In this document: one piece after another, positions 1 through 12,995 of the stretch
Position numbering within the stretch: the stretch's first letter is position 1
Layout of the letters: each line of letters opens with the position of its first letter
Assembly (NCBI GenBank): GCA_037447655.1
Contig: JBBHKE010001017.1
Location: 136,430 to 200,429 of the forward strand
Reading direction: 5' to 3'
DNA from: Zygnema cylindricum
Lineage: Eukaryota > Streptophyta > Zygnematophyceae > Zygnematales > Zygnemataceae
DNA length: 64,000 bases
The notes under the pieces: model-generated
Told to the model about the DNA's origin: nothing
Database searches by the model: none
What the model saw: the letters and a program-made list of their open reading frames with translations, nothing else
Translations under genes and position numbers: made by a program

Positions 1-168
<168 letters not shown>

Positions 169-288
169 ACGAGGAATAGATAGGAATAAAGCAATACGAG
201 TGAAAGATGGAAAGGGAGAATGAGACAGAAGAGAGAGAGCATGAGAGGGGAGAAAACAGAAAACAGACAGTTAAGGTAAGTAATTTAC

Positions 289-646
289 CACTCTCCTTCT
301 TAGCTTGGAGGAGGCTCGGATGAGGCTGAGGAGCCGGAGCAGTTCCTGAAGAGAGAGGAGAAGGTGTTGATAAAGACTGAGGCTGAAGAGGTACTATTCC
401 TTGAGAGGGATTTCCCGACTGTTGAGGTGGAGGAGTAGGAGTAACAGATCTCACTGGGTTACCACTCTGTAAACCGGCTGAGGGAGGAGGAGGTGGAGTG
501 GGAGCTCGTTCTCCCTCTCCTGTCTCTGCCTTTACTGCGGCTATTGGACGACTAACTCCTGGGCTAGTTCCTTGAGTACTGTCTGTCCGTAAAGCATCCT
601 CTCGCTTTCGAGGCCTTTCTTCGGCCGGTTTTGTTGCCCCATCCTT
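289..646 (-). CDS. Proline-rich exon of an unrecognised protein
   Basis: About 119 codons stay open on the minus strand between a plausible acceptor (pyrimidine-rich, ending AAACAG at 647) and a donor (AGTG|gtaaat at 288). The product starts KDGATKPAEERPRKRED, then becomes rich in Pro, Ser, Gln and Thr (PTPPPPPS, VTPTPPPQQSG, LQPQSLSTP), which suggests a disordered segment. It lies downstream, on the same strand, of the Gln/Met-rich exons at 2376-3499 and may belong to the same gene. A phase-0 donor after MRPAVG in the 2740 exon would join it in frame. No catalytic domain is visible and I do not recognise the family. Confidence 0.45.
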
Positions 647-659
647 CTGTTTAAAGCAA

Positions 660-1080
660 CGATTCCCAATCTAGTCAAAATCTGGTCACTGCCGGGTCAA
701 AACCCAGTCAATATTCAGTCAAGATCCGGTTAAACTCTCGAAATTGGACTAAAAGCTGATTAAAATCTGGGCACAGTCAGGCTAAATTCTGGTTGCAGTC
801 AGGCTAAAATCTGGTCAAAGTCAGGCTAAAATCTGGTCAAAGTCAGGCTAAAATCTGGTCAAAGTCAGGCTAAAATCTGGTCAAAGTCAGGCTAAAATCT
901 GGTCACAGTCAGGCTAAAATCTGGTCACAGTCAGGCTAAAATCTGGTCAAAGTTGGGATAAGATCTGGTTAAAATATGGTCAAAGTCCGGTAAAAATCTG
1001 GCCAAAATCAGGTCAAAATTTGACTAAATCTGTTTCAGTCAAATCTCTGTTTAAGTCAAATCTGATCAAAAATTGATCAG
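660..1080. repeat. 22-bp tandem array with degenerate flanks
   Basis: About eight clean copies of a 22-bp unit (AGGCTAAAATCTGGTCAAAG plus TC) occupy roughly 779-955. Decayed copies extend to about 660 and 1080. The array sits just upstream, on the minus strand, of the acceptor of the 289-646 exon, so it is probably intronic. Confidence 0.9.
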
Positions 1081-1836
1081 AATAAAAATTAGAACAGTCG
1101 AGACAGAAATTGGATGGAAAGATTTTTAGATTGAGACCAGGTTGAGAAACGGACAGTTTAAGCACATGGGAAACAACGTAGCCTTAACTCGGATTTCACA
1201 AATATCTGGTACTCATTTTCCAGGAAAAAAATGTCAATAACTCTCATATTTCCAATATTTTTAGAACCATACAAGCAAACCCTCTTCCATTTTGTTTTTC
1301 TCTCTCTCATTCACTGCAACTATATTTTTCTCTTTCATTTTTTTCCTTTTGCTTTTCCTCTCTTTTTCTTTCCCTATTTCATTTCGCCTTTTTCTGTCTA
1401 TTCCCTTTCCGGTGCGAGGAAAAACACCTCACAAATGATTCATCTTACAGAACAAACTCCAGAACTTCTAGTGCAAATAGTGATCAAAGAGGAGTGACTT
1501 TACGCCAGAGAGGAAAGGTGAAAATCGTCACGGAGGAAAAAAATCCAAAAATGTACGGTCCAGAACATTCGGGGGGCGTGACACATGTCATAAAGGTGAG
1601 AGAGGAGTGCAGGGAGACAGGAGTGAAGAAAGAGAAGAGTAAGAGCTCTCCCTTTCGGTTTCTCAAGGAAAAGAATGTCCTACCTTGAGTTGGGCAATAA
1701 CCTCTCCGAGGACTTGTCCGCAGATCTGTCTCAACTGCGAAAAAAAATCCTCCTTCCGTAAGCTTCCCGTCTGTTTCTCGCCACATGAAATGACAGGTTA
1801 AGTCAGTTCTAATTGACGCCAGTGAAGGAGGGAGGG

Positions 1837-2107
<271 letters not shown>

Positions 2108-2375
2108 AACATACCAAAAAACAAAAATAACAATTATGAAATAAAAATATAAAAAAAAATCGTAGATTCTGTTTTAACATTTGCATTATGCACCTAATTT
2201 AAGTAAACACATATAACATGGTACATATTTTATCAGTCCCATCTTTTTGTCGCAATTTTTATTTATTAGTACACATCTTTCAACAGCCAAACAGTCACCC
2301 ATTTCTTCTCTCACTCACTCTCCATCGATGAGCCGCCTCCTCCACTTGCTTATACTGCCCTGACTCCAGTTAGTT

Positions 2376-3499
2376 TCAAGCAGGTAATGATGAAGGAGAT
2401 ATCGATGCCGGCTGTCCTCCTCCCCCCCTCCCTCCTCCCCTCCTCCTCCCTCCCCCCCCTCCTGCTCCTCCCCCTGCAACTCCAACTCCTCCCATTCCTC
2501 CGACTCCTCCTCCGCCTCCCCCGACTCCTACTCCCAATCCCACTCCAACAGCTGGTCTCATTGCCCGAGAAGGAGCTGGGGAGGCCATGGCTTGTCTCGC
2601 TTGTTGCTGCTGGAGGTTCCACTGGTATTGGTTTCCCTGAGGGGTCTGCATCAAATTAGGGTGGGCAGCCCAGCCCTGCATGGTTCCAGCCATGGGGGAA
2701 CTCATCATGCCTCGAGGAGCAGCCGGCATGCCGGGAACTCCTGCAGAAAAATTAAGGACATAACCAGAAGAATCAAGGACATTTCCGCAGGAATTTAGGA
2801 CATTTGCAAAAGCAAGAAGGACATCTGCAGAAGAATTAAGGACATTTGCAGAAAAACTAAGGACATTGACAGAAGAATTGGTGACTTTTGCAGAAAATGC
2901 CAGGAATTCCTGCAGAAAAATTAACGACGTTTGCAGAAAATTCTTACAATGCAATGTTTAGATTGCAGAAAATGCCAAAATTTCCTATAAGAAAATTAAG
3001 AAAATTTACAGAAAATCCTCAATATCATGCAGTCTTATACTGCAATAGATGCCAGGAATATGGAGAGAAATTAAGGCCATTTTCAGATAATTTGTCAGCG
3101 TTAATGTATGAATTGCAAAAAATGCCAGGAATTTGTGAAGAAAAATTAACGCATTATGAAGCCTCTGCAAACCTTCTCTTAAGCTGACACTAGACAACTT
3201 GTAAAGAAATTCCTACCGTGGGCAGGAGTTCCCGCTGACATTCTCATTTGGGGAATGCCCATAGCTTGATCCATGGCTGGAACACCCATTTGATTGGCAG
3301 GAACCATTCCTCGAGTGACATGCGGCATGCCATTACTGGTAGTCATTGGCATCATATGGCTATATCCTCCTGTTGTTGTAGGAGTCCCCATTGTATTCAG
3401 CCCAGCCGAATGATTATTGGGTGCAGTTCCCAGATCACGACTCAGTGAAGCTACAAGATCATCAACTCGCTGAGATGAGTGGGTAGGCGCAGAATCTTC
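2376..3499 (-). CDS. Two exons of a Gln/Met/Gly-rich protein
   Basis: Minus-strand exon 3499-3217 starts after TTTGCAG and ends CCCACG|gtagga. It encodes EDSAPTHSSQRVDDLVASL, then a Met/Thr/Pro-rich stretch ending SAGTPAHG. Exon 2740 onward starts after TTTCTGCAG. The junction is phase 1 (G plus GA) and keeps the frame, giving GVPGMPAAPRGMM, then QYQWNLQQQQARQAM and a Gly-rich tail reaching TGA at 2376-2378. The Gly tail may instead be intron if a donor after MRPAVG is used. Such Q/M/P-rich tails occur in plant endocytic, Arf-GAP and RNA-binding proteins, but nothing here identifies the family. Both upstream introns end in tandem arrays (2741-3170 and 3500-3715). Confidence 0.5.
2741..3170. 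repeat. Tandem array abutting a 3' splice site
   Basis: Degenerate short units (GCAGAARAATTAAGGACATTT type) with a higher-order unit that repeats the exon edge. The ATGCCRGGAA...CTGCAGAAAAATTAA pattern at the real boundary (2725-2755) recurs near 2897, 2970, 3050 and 3121. On the coding minus strand each unit carries a pyrimidine tract and often CAG. Confidence 0.8.
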
Positions 3500-3715
3500 C
3501 TGCAAACCAGCAAATAATTTAAAAAGTGAGGATGTTTTTTGCAAACCAACAGAAAAATAAAATGTGCGGACGTTCTTGGACGCAGAGGAGACACGAAAAA
3601 GTGCGGATATTCTTGCAAACCAGGAGAGAAACAAGAAGTGAGGACCTCCTTGCAAACCAGCAGAGAAATAAGTAGTAAGGATCTTCTTTCAAACAAGCAG
3701 AAAAAACAAGAAGTG
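3500..3715. repeat. About 44-bp tandem array abutting a 3' splice site
   Basis: Five to six imperfect copies of a unit containing TGCAAACCAGCAG and RAGTGNGGA, beginning exactly at the acceptor of the exon at 3499. On the minus strand each copy offers CTGGTTTGCAG-like acceptors. Confidence 0.8.
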
Positions 3716-3799
3716 GAGACCAAGCTGTGCCCATCTCGAGAAGTAGTACAAACAGTTCGAGACTGTCATTATGATCATTACCAGTCCTAACCACCAGTG

Positions 3800-5800
3800 A
3801 TACAAAGTCGTTGATTTTCCATGGAATAACAATAATGATCAGTGTTATCGATTCAAAAACATGAGGGCGACAAGGGAGGACAACATCATTAACATCTCTG
3901 TACTAAATACAAGTTTGCTCTCCATAACTCATTCAAAAAACCCTTGATAAATCTTGTTAACCCTCCTCTCAAACCTGATCCAAAGAGTGCAAATGGAAAG
4001 AAACAGATGAAGGTACTGATTTGTTATTCCAGTAACAGTTAGAAGCACTATTAATAGAATAGTTCTTCAAACTATTCTAGCAATAGTTAGAAGAATAGCT
4101 TCTACTGCCTGGTTTTAGTCTGCTAGACATAATAAAAGTCGATAAATTAGGGTGCATAATGCACTTAGAAAAAGAAAAAGGCATCAAACAGCTGTGGATA
4201 ATAATACTGCTAGAAGATGTCAAAGAAGAAATCAGGACCAATTGTTCAAAATCACAAAGATAAAAAAAATATTGGATAACCCTGATGAATTCTTGACCCA
4301 GATAAAGACGACAAACAGAAACATATAAGAAAGACAGCAACAACCATGAACAGATTTCCACAACTCCATACATAAAACCAGCTCAAAAAACACCAAGTTG
4401 TCCTCGAATCGAATAACCGAAAAAGAAGAACGCGAGGATCAAACAAAGTTGTCCTGAAACTCATATTGTGAAGAAATACTTTGTAATGACAAAACAAGCG
4501 TTTCAGAAATGACAAGAAATCGTCAGACGACAGAGCCAAAAACAGAACAATCACCCTTGAAAGGCAAAAAATAGTGCAATTGATGAGACAATTGAGTCCT
4601 CTGACTTCATGGAGGTCACCATATTGTATTAAAAAGGAGAGACAAAGACTCCAATAATTGAGCACAAAGACACAGAAAGTACAAGGAATACCACAGAATC
4701 AACTGAAAAATCCTTCTCCCTTCTACCACCTTAAATTTTGTCAAAAGTATTTGTACATATCAGGACTTTGCTAATTCTCCTATTGACCGTCTCTTGCATG
4801 CATAATGTTCAATGTTTATCTCATAAGCTCTATTCTTATTATTTTAAATGATCACCGTCATAACAATCGGAGTTTATGCGACAAAAAAGAGAAATAACAA
4901 TGTCTACCACTGTCAATGTATGCCTTAAGACTGTCTTTGTTCAAACTCAGCCTGAAGTCCAAAAAACCAAACTTTATCAACACTAAATTTGAACTTAATA
5001 TACACGTAAACAGTTGTTGGAGACAAACAAATGACATATTTGGGAGTATGACGCACAAGACCACTGAGCATAATTATACTGCCCAACGGCATTACTGTCA
5101 AACATTTTTTTGCCACTCAAAAGCACCTTTAATCAGCACAGAATTTTCCGATTTTGAATCGTGACATCATGATCGAAGGTGAGACCGTTATCGTTAGATA
5201 AAAATAAAAATCCAATGGTTGAGAAGTTTGAATGCCTGAAAAATGTCTAGCACCAATAGCAATGAGCAGTGTAGTCTGGACTCCTAATGGTGTGGAATAG
5301 TGATTTGCAAACTATTGCTTCTGTAAGTCATCTTCATTCATGAGTCAACTTCATTAAATTTTGATCCACAACAATTTCTGCATCCATATTGAATTATGGT
5401 CCACTCAAATTTCGGCCACTTTAAATGTGCTTTATACTATCAGCACAACGCTTATTTGTGTATTGATCCAGATAGCACAAAATGGCTTTCCAAAAGTAAA
5501 AAAAAATCTCAATCTCTTACGTAAAATCTTGCTATATTGGGCGAGCCCTAACTATCACATAAAGCTGATAATCAAAAAATGTCACACATTGAACTAGAAT
5601 TTGTAAACAGTCTAACAACTACGTCCACATTAAATTTGGATGCAAGATATCAACTCTATAAATAAGCAACTTATTTTGTTTACGTGCTCAAAGTGTCCTT
5701 TGAATACCGATAAATATTTCAGGTCATCAAATAATGCTCGGGAAACGTGATTCAATCTTAGAACAAAAGTGACTCTTAACCCTCTTACTGCCCTCTTCTG
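3800..5800. other. No gene recognised
   Basis: AT-rich sequence with short reading frames only. Near 5250-5275 there is a MITE-like terminus (CCAATAGCAATGAGCAGTG followed by TA), but I could not pair it. It may be intron of the minus-strand gene whose putative first exon is at 6128. Confidence 0.5.
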
Positions 5801-5939
5801 CCGTCTACCACGTGGCAACACAGAAACCTTTAACTATGGAGCATGGGAGTGGGTTTTATGATTTCAGTAATGGTTCCAGTTACGGATACCTCCCTCTCTG
5901 TCTCTTTTGTTACTTCGGCTTGCTCCCTCTCCCACTCAC

Positions 5940-6128
5940 TCCTCTCCCTCCTTTCTTTGCCCCTCTCCCTGCTCCTTCCTCTCTCTCACTCTCAAGCTGA
6001 AATAATCACTTTATTCCCTGTTTCCTGCCTACATCTCTTTCCCTTACCCTTTCCCAACCTTTCTCTCCCTCCTCCCTCGCTCCCTCTCCTTCACTCACCT
6101 CATCGAGGAGAGACTTGAGGAGGTCCAT
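5940..6128 (-). CDS. Putative first two exons of a minus-strand gene
   Basis: On the minus strand ATG at 6128-6126 sits in a purine-rich context (GGGAGG before ATGG). It opens MDLLKSLLDE, ending GATGAG with donor gtgagtg at 6098. A second exon follows acceptor TTATTTCAG at 5996-5940 (LESEREEGAGRGAKKGGRG) and ends at gtgagtgg; both junctions are phase 0. Sequence upstream (6130-6290) is GC-richer, as a promoter or 5' UTR would be. The short basic N terminus looks like a nuclear or RNA-associated protein, but the family is unknown. It could be the start of the same gene as the exons at 289-3499; that link is inference. Confidence 0.4.
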
Positions 6129-8419
6129 CCTCCCTTGTATCCGTTGGTGTCACACTGTCACACGTGACGTCAATTTTTATAGGCAGATTCTTCTCCCTCT
6201 CCCTGTCACTCTCCCTTCTCGCCGAGGCCCTCTCCGCGCCATGGAGAGAAGGCCCGCAGTTTTGCGGTTGAAGACTTCGAATGAAGTCATAGACTATGTG
6301 GCACGTACACTTTCAAGCTTTATGTAGTACTGTACGGTATTGTACCGTACTGTAATTCAGAAATGGTACGGTTATGGATGTACAATATTGTAATGTACTG
6401 TACTGTCACACACCATGTCACAACTACAGTGTGCTATTTGTTGGTTTATCCAGTTCAGTTCCAGTGGGAAAATACATAAGAGCGGTGTTATTTGGTTGGT
6501 GGCGTTACGGTGCCGCGGTTCTATGTACCTGGGATAGAAGAGAATGAACTGGTAAATGTGCGCATGCTAAGGGTACTTTCGCATGTAACCAGAACTTTAG
6601 TCTTGTAACTTTGTTTTTAGCGAAGATTTACGTACGACTTTCAGAGCATTCGTATGTAAAGAAATGAAACATAGTTCAAAAGTAGGTGAAATTAGGCCCA
6701 TACAATATGCCTATTGTATGCAAAACATACAATATGACCTTAAGACCCATATTGTATTCGGACCTATTCGGACCAATTAAAACATTCGGACCAAAAATTG
6801 GACCAATTAAAACATTCGGACCGACAAAATTTATTTATACCGTCAAATTCGGACAATCGGACGGTCACTGTTCAAATTAGCGATCTAAGAAGATCACATG
6901 AAAAGCCCATAACACAACTAACGATAAAGGCGCCGACCAAAGGCCTACCATAAAAACGCCTACTTTTAAACTATGGAATTAAATCGTTACTTTAGATTGT
7001 GACAGATGTAGACATGGGTGTAATTTGTGACGGATATAAACGACTACAAAACTCGCGACAATTGATGACGTTTAAAAAATACCAACAGTTGAAGACATCT
7101 AACTACTTGTGACATTGTAGATGTTTAGGGCTTGTGACATTTTGATGTCACACTCAAATCATGATAGCATCAACGTCAAAAACATTCCGCCATGGTTTCC
7201 CAATTTTGTTCTTTAGTCTTTACTCACTCTACTCGCCATCAAAATACGCTCAAAGATAGTCAAAAGAAATCGTATTTAGAGATCTTTCATTTGATACCAT
7301 AATTGATATTTTTCATTGCAAGAATTGTGCTTTTGTGAAATGGCATCCATTGCTCACGACCCATACGCGGCCTAAGTACGGAAAACAGTTCGTACAGGCT
7401 GCAATTGTTTTTTTGTGTGTACCTCACGTTTTGTGAAAATGTTTTGAAATTTTACAACACGGGAAAAAAAATAACATCATTCGCTGATCAGCCAATACTT
7501 TAAATAAAACCAAATCGCGAGTCATTTTCAAATAAAGTTTGAAGGTGACGTTTTTTGACGTGGCAATTGTTGTTTTGAAAGGTCAGTTTCGTGCGTACAA
7601 GACAGTTCGTGCGTAACATCTAATCGGATTTAATATGGAGGTTTTGAATAGATTCATGGATTGGGGGGGCGAACATATTGATCTAATCGAAGTGGCGTAA
7701 AAGACGCATTGAGTGGTGTGAACAAGCGGTGGCAAATGGACGGCGGATGGCGAAGCGATCCGATGTGAAATAAACATAATGTTGAAATAGGCGTCGGCGG
7801 TACAGCGCAGCTACGACGCAAACAAGACAACGCAGCTGCGATTATTTTGGATATGACCCCTACGGACAACGCAGCTGCAGTTAATATGACTAGTGTAGAT
7901 TATGAGTAATGATGATTGCAGGATGGTAGCTTAGTGGGTAACTTGGTTCTTGACGTACGAAGATTGCGGAGATGTCGCTGTAAATATCCTGAACAACATT
8001 GGTTTGTCTTTTCGTTAATTAGTTTATTAGTGTAGATCTGTTCAGTCTGACATACCTTGAACTATTCGGGTATACTTAGAATAGTTTAGGAGTTATTATA
8101 TAATATAGAATATATATGTGTGTGAAGTTTCATTCTATTCACGTATCTCTGTAAGATTCTATGACCAGTCTAAATGGTTAGTTTGTGAAGCTGTCAACTG
8201 TTTTTGTGAAACTCTAGAGCTAATATCTTCTAAATTCCTTGGTGGATTTGGCTGTAACTTTGGGAGCTTACAGTCTCTATAGTATACTGCTTATTGGTGT
8301 AGTTTGAGGGGATTTTGTTATTTTTGGAGCAATCTGTGTTGTCTGAAACACAATTGTTTGAGGGGTAGTTTGTGGTGCTTCCGAGAGTAATACATGGCTG
8401 AAATAGGCTTTGGACAACA

Positions 8420-8434
8420 GGTTATGGGCCCACA
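8420..8434 (+). promoter_or_regulatory. Primer-binding site of element C (half initiator tRNA-Met)
   Basis: GGTTATGGGCCCAC lies directly after the CA end of the LTR. It is complementary to the anticodon arm of plant initiator tRNA-Met (GTGGGCCCATAACC, recalled) rather than to a tRNA 3' end. Drosophila copia is known to prime from such a half tRNA. Confidence 0.7.
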
Positions 8435-9671
8435 CCCATGGTTACCCATACTTGATGGATCAAAATATCACTACTAGAAGTGTGCGCTCGAGAGCTACTT
8501 CGAAATGATGGATCTAATGGATGTGGTGGACGGTACCTTGGCCAAAACATCAAATGGATGGATAAGGAAAAATCATGAGTGTCTAAGGATTATCAAGAAA
8601 TCCTTGACTGAGGATTTGGTAATTTCATACCTAAGTTTTAAAAAGGCAACTAATTTATGGAAGTGCTTAGAATGTATATTTGCAAAGACTTCTTTATATC
8701 ATTGGCTTAGCAGTGTTACCAAAATAGTTGATCACGAGTATGTAGGAGGTAGTATGGAGAAACACTGTATTGACTTATAAGTATAATTTGCAGAAAATGA
8801 TTTGGCAGGAGGAAACTTTACAGATGATTAACAAGCTATCTTGTTGATGAGAAGTTTACCTAAAGAGTATAAGAATGCATTAGATCGACTGACTTTAATT
8901 GATAAAAGGGATTAGAGTTTAACTGTAGCTAGACAAGTTGTTCCAGATGAAGAGGCTAATAGAAAGGTTCTATCAAGTGAGAAATATATAAAGGAATCAA
9001 AGTCTCAGTTTCAAATAATTAAAGGAAATAGTGAGTTCGGAGATCGACCTAAGAATTGTTTTTACTGTAATGATTTAGGACATACCTTCAGGGTATGTCC
9101 ATCATATAAAAGTGCATGTGTTTCAAGGAATTTCAGAGATGGATGGGACAGCAACCTAGTCCGACCCTCAACAAGAAGGGAATCAAGTGCTTTCGTAAGT
9201 GAGAGACAAGACCCGACAGATGACAAAAGACACACACCGTGTGTTGACAAATTTATTTATTTATCGACCTTTTGTGTTGTTCGGAATGAGGAGAAAGAGG
9301 TGACAGAAAAAGATCCGATTACTGTCAATATTACCTATGACAAATTAGTGAGTGACACACACTTACTAAAGGAAGAGGCACGTACAATAAGAGAAGCCGA
9401 AGAAAGTGAAAGGCACATAGAAGTGGAAGGAACTCGGAAGATTATTGTCGCCAAAAATAGTGAGGAGAAAGAAAAGAGTGAAATAAACTCGGTTTGTGTA
9501 ACTCCTTGTGATAAATTGGTGTGTGAGCATGACGTACAAGGAGAACAGATTCATGAAGTAATGGGAGTTAAAGAAGTAAATTTAAAATTGATTGAAGAAC
9601 ATTCTTTAAAAATAGAGAACAATGAAATAAAAACAGAACTTCGAGAAAGGGAAAGAGAAGGTGATATATAA
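8424..9671 (+). pseudogene. Degenerate copia-type Gag of element C
   Basis: One reading frame runs from ATG in the PBS (MGPHPWLPILDGSKYHY) with in-frame stops at 8475 (TAG, probably an old Trp codon), 8778 and others. It shows the UBN2/Gag pattern (KCALESYFEMMDL, KKATNLWKCLECIF, LMRSLPKEYKNALDRL). A CCHC zinc knuckle, CFYCNDLGHTFRVC, lies near 9058-9099. The C-terminal part is Glu/Lys-rich. Gag would form the virus-like particle and bind element RNA; the stops make this copy inactive. Confidence 0.75.
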
Positions 9672-10773
9672 AAGAGTGAATTTACACAAAATGGGGAATA
9701 AATATCAGAAGTGGAAAATACTGTGGGTTTAAAAACTATTGAACTCAACCAAATAAAAGTAAAAATTGTTAAGAAATCAAGGCTAAAGAAGAAATTTCAT
9801 GAGAGCTAGAAAAGGTCATAAATTTGGACGAAAATGGAAAATAAGAAAGAATACTAGGAAGAGGAAAGAGCAACTAACTGGAAAATGGGTCAGGCTGAAT
9901 ATATTGAAAATACATACACTTAAGAGAAGTGGCACATTTATGGAAAAATACCAAAAATTAGCAACAAAAAACTACACGTTATAGAGGTAATGGGAAGGGA
10001 CACCATGGAAAAACTATGAACAGATCAGATAGTCATAAGACACCAAGAAAAAGAGAAAGATTGCGGAAAAACAGTAGAAGAAGAAGCATGTTACAAAATC
10101 GATCACACCGAATAACGCAACCGAAAACAGTGAGCGAATGTGTAACGGGAAAATGGGGAGACTTGAATGAACTTTCAGGAAATTTCATGAGAATTTGGTG
10201 TAGTAGCGCAGAACAAACATCTAAAAAAGTGGATGGCGTGGAAGTATCTAACAGGGGAGAATGTGCAGCAATTGTTTTATAAAAATGTGTAGGTGACAAA
10301 TTTTCGGCAAATATGATAATATGGCTAAGTGACGAGGACGAGTGGAAGTTCGGATTTACTGGAGAGGTGTTATGTTATTAGTGAAGCAACAATTTGGCAA
10401 TTACGGTGTAAAAGGAGCAATTACATGACACTATTTGTTAGGTGGCAGTTTTCAAAAAAGGCGAATGGGAATTGGCAAAAGGGAGCTATAGCAATGGCGA
10501 CGTCGGCAAAGCAATGGTGATGTGTTGTTTTTGCTAAAATTCTTCTACAATGAATAGTGGAGGTTGATAGAAATTTTAAATCTCTAAATAGATTTTCATT
10601 CTTTTTTTTGTCTGTATATCCATTAGAGTAGAAATATCGGCATACAGAATGGACTACAGAGTGTAAAGCTTTAGGGGAGTGTTGAATTTGAAAGCTTTAG
10701 TCTCAATAGATGAGGTTGTGAGGAGGACGTTAAGGGTGAAAAGGAGCACCTGCTAAGGTTGCGATGTAAAAAT

Positions 10774-11020
10774 AGCGCAGCATGGCAGCATAGCAGTACA
10801 GGCTGCATATTGTATTCGTACTGGGCTGCGAAGTCGAATTAGCGCAGCATAGCAACAAAGCAGTACACGTTGCACTTTGTATTCATACAGCGCTGCGATG
10901 TCAAATTAGCGCAGCATGGCAGGATAGGAGTGCAGGCTGCACTTTGTATTCATACTGCGCTGTGATGTCGAACTAGCGCAACGTACAGCAAAACTTTACA
11001 GGCTGCATATTTTTATGGGT
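10774..11020. repeat. 67-bp tandem array inside element C
   Basis: About 3.7 copies start at 10774, 10841, 10908 and 10974, each beginning AGCGCAGCATGGCA or a variant and containing TGCATATTGTATTC and CTGCGATGTCGAA. The same AGCGCAGCATAGCA motif recurs at 24220-24310. The array lies just before the polypurine tract. Confidence 0.85.
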
Positions 11021-12789
11021 GCACGAAACTAAATTTTTGAGGGAGTGTTGTTTTGAAAAGTCAGTTTCGTGCGTACGAGACAGTTCGTGTATAACTGCTA
11101 TTCGGATTTAATATGGAGGTTTTGAATAGATTCACGGATTGGGGGAGAGAACGTATTGATCTAATCAAAGTGACGCAAAAGACTCATTGAGTGGTGTGAA
11201 CAAGCAGTGACAAATGGACGGCGGATCGCGAAGCGATCCAATGTGAAATAAACAGAATGTTGAAATAGGCGGCGGCGGTACCGCGTAGCTGCGGTTATTT
11301 AGGATATGATCCGTACTGACAACGCAACTACGGATAACATGACTAGTGTAGATTCTGAGTAATGATGATTGCAAGATGGTATCTTAGTGGGTAGCTTGGT
11401 TCTTGATGTACAAAGATTGCGGAGATGTCGCTGTAAATATCCTGAACAACATTGGTTTGTCTTTTGGTTAATTAGCTTATTAGTGTAGATCTGTTCAGTC
11501 TGACATACCTTGAACTATTCGGGTATACTTACAATAGTTTAGGTAGATGGTAGATACCGTATAGCTGGTATGCCTCCGTACATTCAGTAGTGAACTCTCT
11601 GAGTTTAACTTGTAGGACTTAGAATATTTTTAGTATCGCAGTCAAGTTTATCAAAGCAATGGCAAACTGTTTTGTGCATCTTTGACCTGTTGGTGTGATC
11701 ATACTTTTTGGTGCATTCATGTGAAACTTTGTGGAGTTATTCTATGATATACAATATATATGTGTGTGAAGTTTCATTTTATTCAGGTATCTATGTAAGA
11801 TTTTGTGAGCAGTCTAAGCGGTTAGTTTGTGAAGCTGTCAACCGTTTTTGTGAAACTTTACTGTTTATATCTTCTAGATTCCTTGGTGGATTTTGCTGTT
11901 TTTGTGAAACTTTACTGTTTATATCTTCTAGATTCCTTGGTGGATTTTGCTGTAACTTTGGGAGCTTACAGTGTCTATATTTTACTACTTATTGGTGCAG
12001 TTTGAGGGGATTTTGTTATTTTTTGAGTAATTTGTGCTGTCTAAAACACAGCTACTTGAGGTGTAGTCTGTGGTGTTTCCGAGAGTAATCCATTGCTGAA
12101 ATAGGCTATGGACAACAGCAGTGGGTCTGAATTAGCAAAACGAAAAGTTGTAGTACATTCTATGTTTCAAAATAACGCAAATTGTACTATGGTTTTCGCA
12201 TTTTTTTTGTAAGGCATATGATTTTCTCGCTGCAAGCTCTGTTTTGGACGCCAAAGAGAAGAAAAAACCCTTATTTTATCACATGGGAACACACCCCAAT
12301 TATTAAGTTTGACGTAAGACAATCTAGGCACCGATATGTAGGAACAAAATACGATGATAATGTACGAACAATTAAACTTTTCATGACCTGCAATCGATGT
12401 TGGAGACTTAGTGCACTATTAATGATTTAGTGTTAACACTTTATTAAAATTCACCATACTAAATGTGTTTTTTGATACATGGCTTATGCTGAGCCACTTA
12501 ACTGGATAGTGATACTAACATTAGTTTATGGTTCGAGGTAAATAATTATCACTTGAAATAGAGTGATCTAAGAGTATGCCCCATGTAATTGTAACTTAGC
12601 TAACTTACTTTGTATTTTAGCCAGGACTGGCGGACCTAGATTTCAGGTGTCTCTATCTATTAACTCAAAATTGTTACTTAACTTTGTGACGATTGTATAC
12701 GTCGACAATACTTTTGAAAACTTTACACACGTGTGATTTTTTTTTGTGTGTAAACGCTTCTACTTTTCTTGAAACACATTGCCGATATG

Positions 12790-12995
12790 GTTTATGATAA
12801 GTTTGAAGATGACGTGATAGTGGGTCGAAAAAGCATAAGACGACAAATTTTCATACATCCCAAGTTCGAGAATGACGCAAATTGTACTCTACAAATTTGC
12901 CTTTTCTTCATACGATTTCAACGTAGTTAGCACGGCGCTAAGTTTGAAAGGAAAACGACATAAAAAAACCAGAACTTAGGGTACTTTTGTATGTG
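12790..12995. mobile_element. Representative copy of a DNA-transposon end family
   Basis: Related copies lie at 12118-12310, 25880-26090, 43530-43745 (reverse) and 60985-61180. Shared landmarks in order are AAGATGACG, GTGGGTCG, ACGACAAATTTTCATACATC, GACGCAAATTGTACT, AAAACGACA and a TTA..CACATGGGAAC..CCCT-type terminus. No transposase is visible. Confidence 0.6.

Larger units (their letters stand above)
7568..12117 (+). mobile_element. LTR retrotransposon C, gag-only, non-autonomous
   Basis: LTRs lie at 7568-8419 and 11046-12117, both starting TGTTGTTTTGAAA and ending GACAACA. Near-identical 5-bp flanks (gcaat / gcagt) fit a target duplication. The PBS GGTTATGGGCCCAC follows the left LTR directly, and a purine tract (TTGAGGGAG) precedes the right one. 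The left LTR lacks about 190 bp present at 11540-11725 of the right LTR. The right LTR carries a 54-bp tandem duplication (about 11845-11952). The internal region has a broken copia-type gag, a Lys/Glu-rich stretch (about 9670-10500) and a 67-bp tandem array, but no protease, integrase or reverse transcriptase. It must rely on another element's enzymes. Confidence 0.85.

Noticed and set aside
779-955. CRISPR-like regular direct repeats
   Set aside because: Units are contiguous with no unique spacers, and the context is eukaryotic with introns.
4252-4665. 137-codon minus-strand frame
   Set aside because: Random-looking Cys/Leu/Phe composition, no splice context and no family signature.
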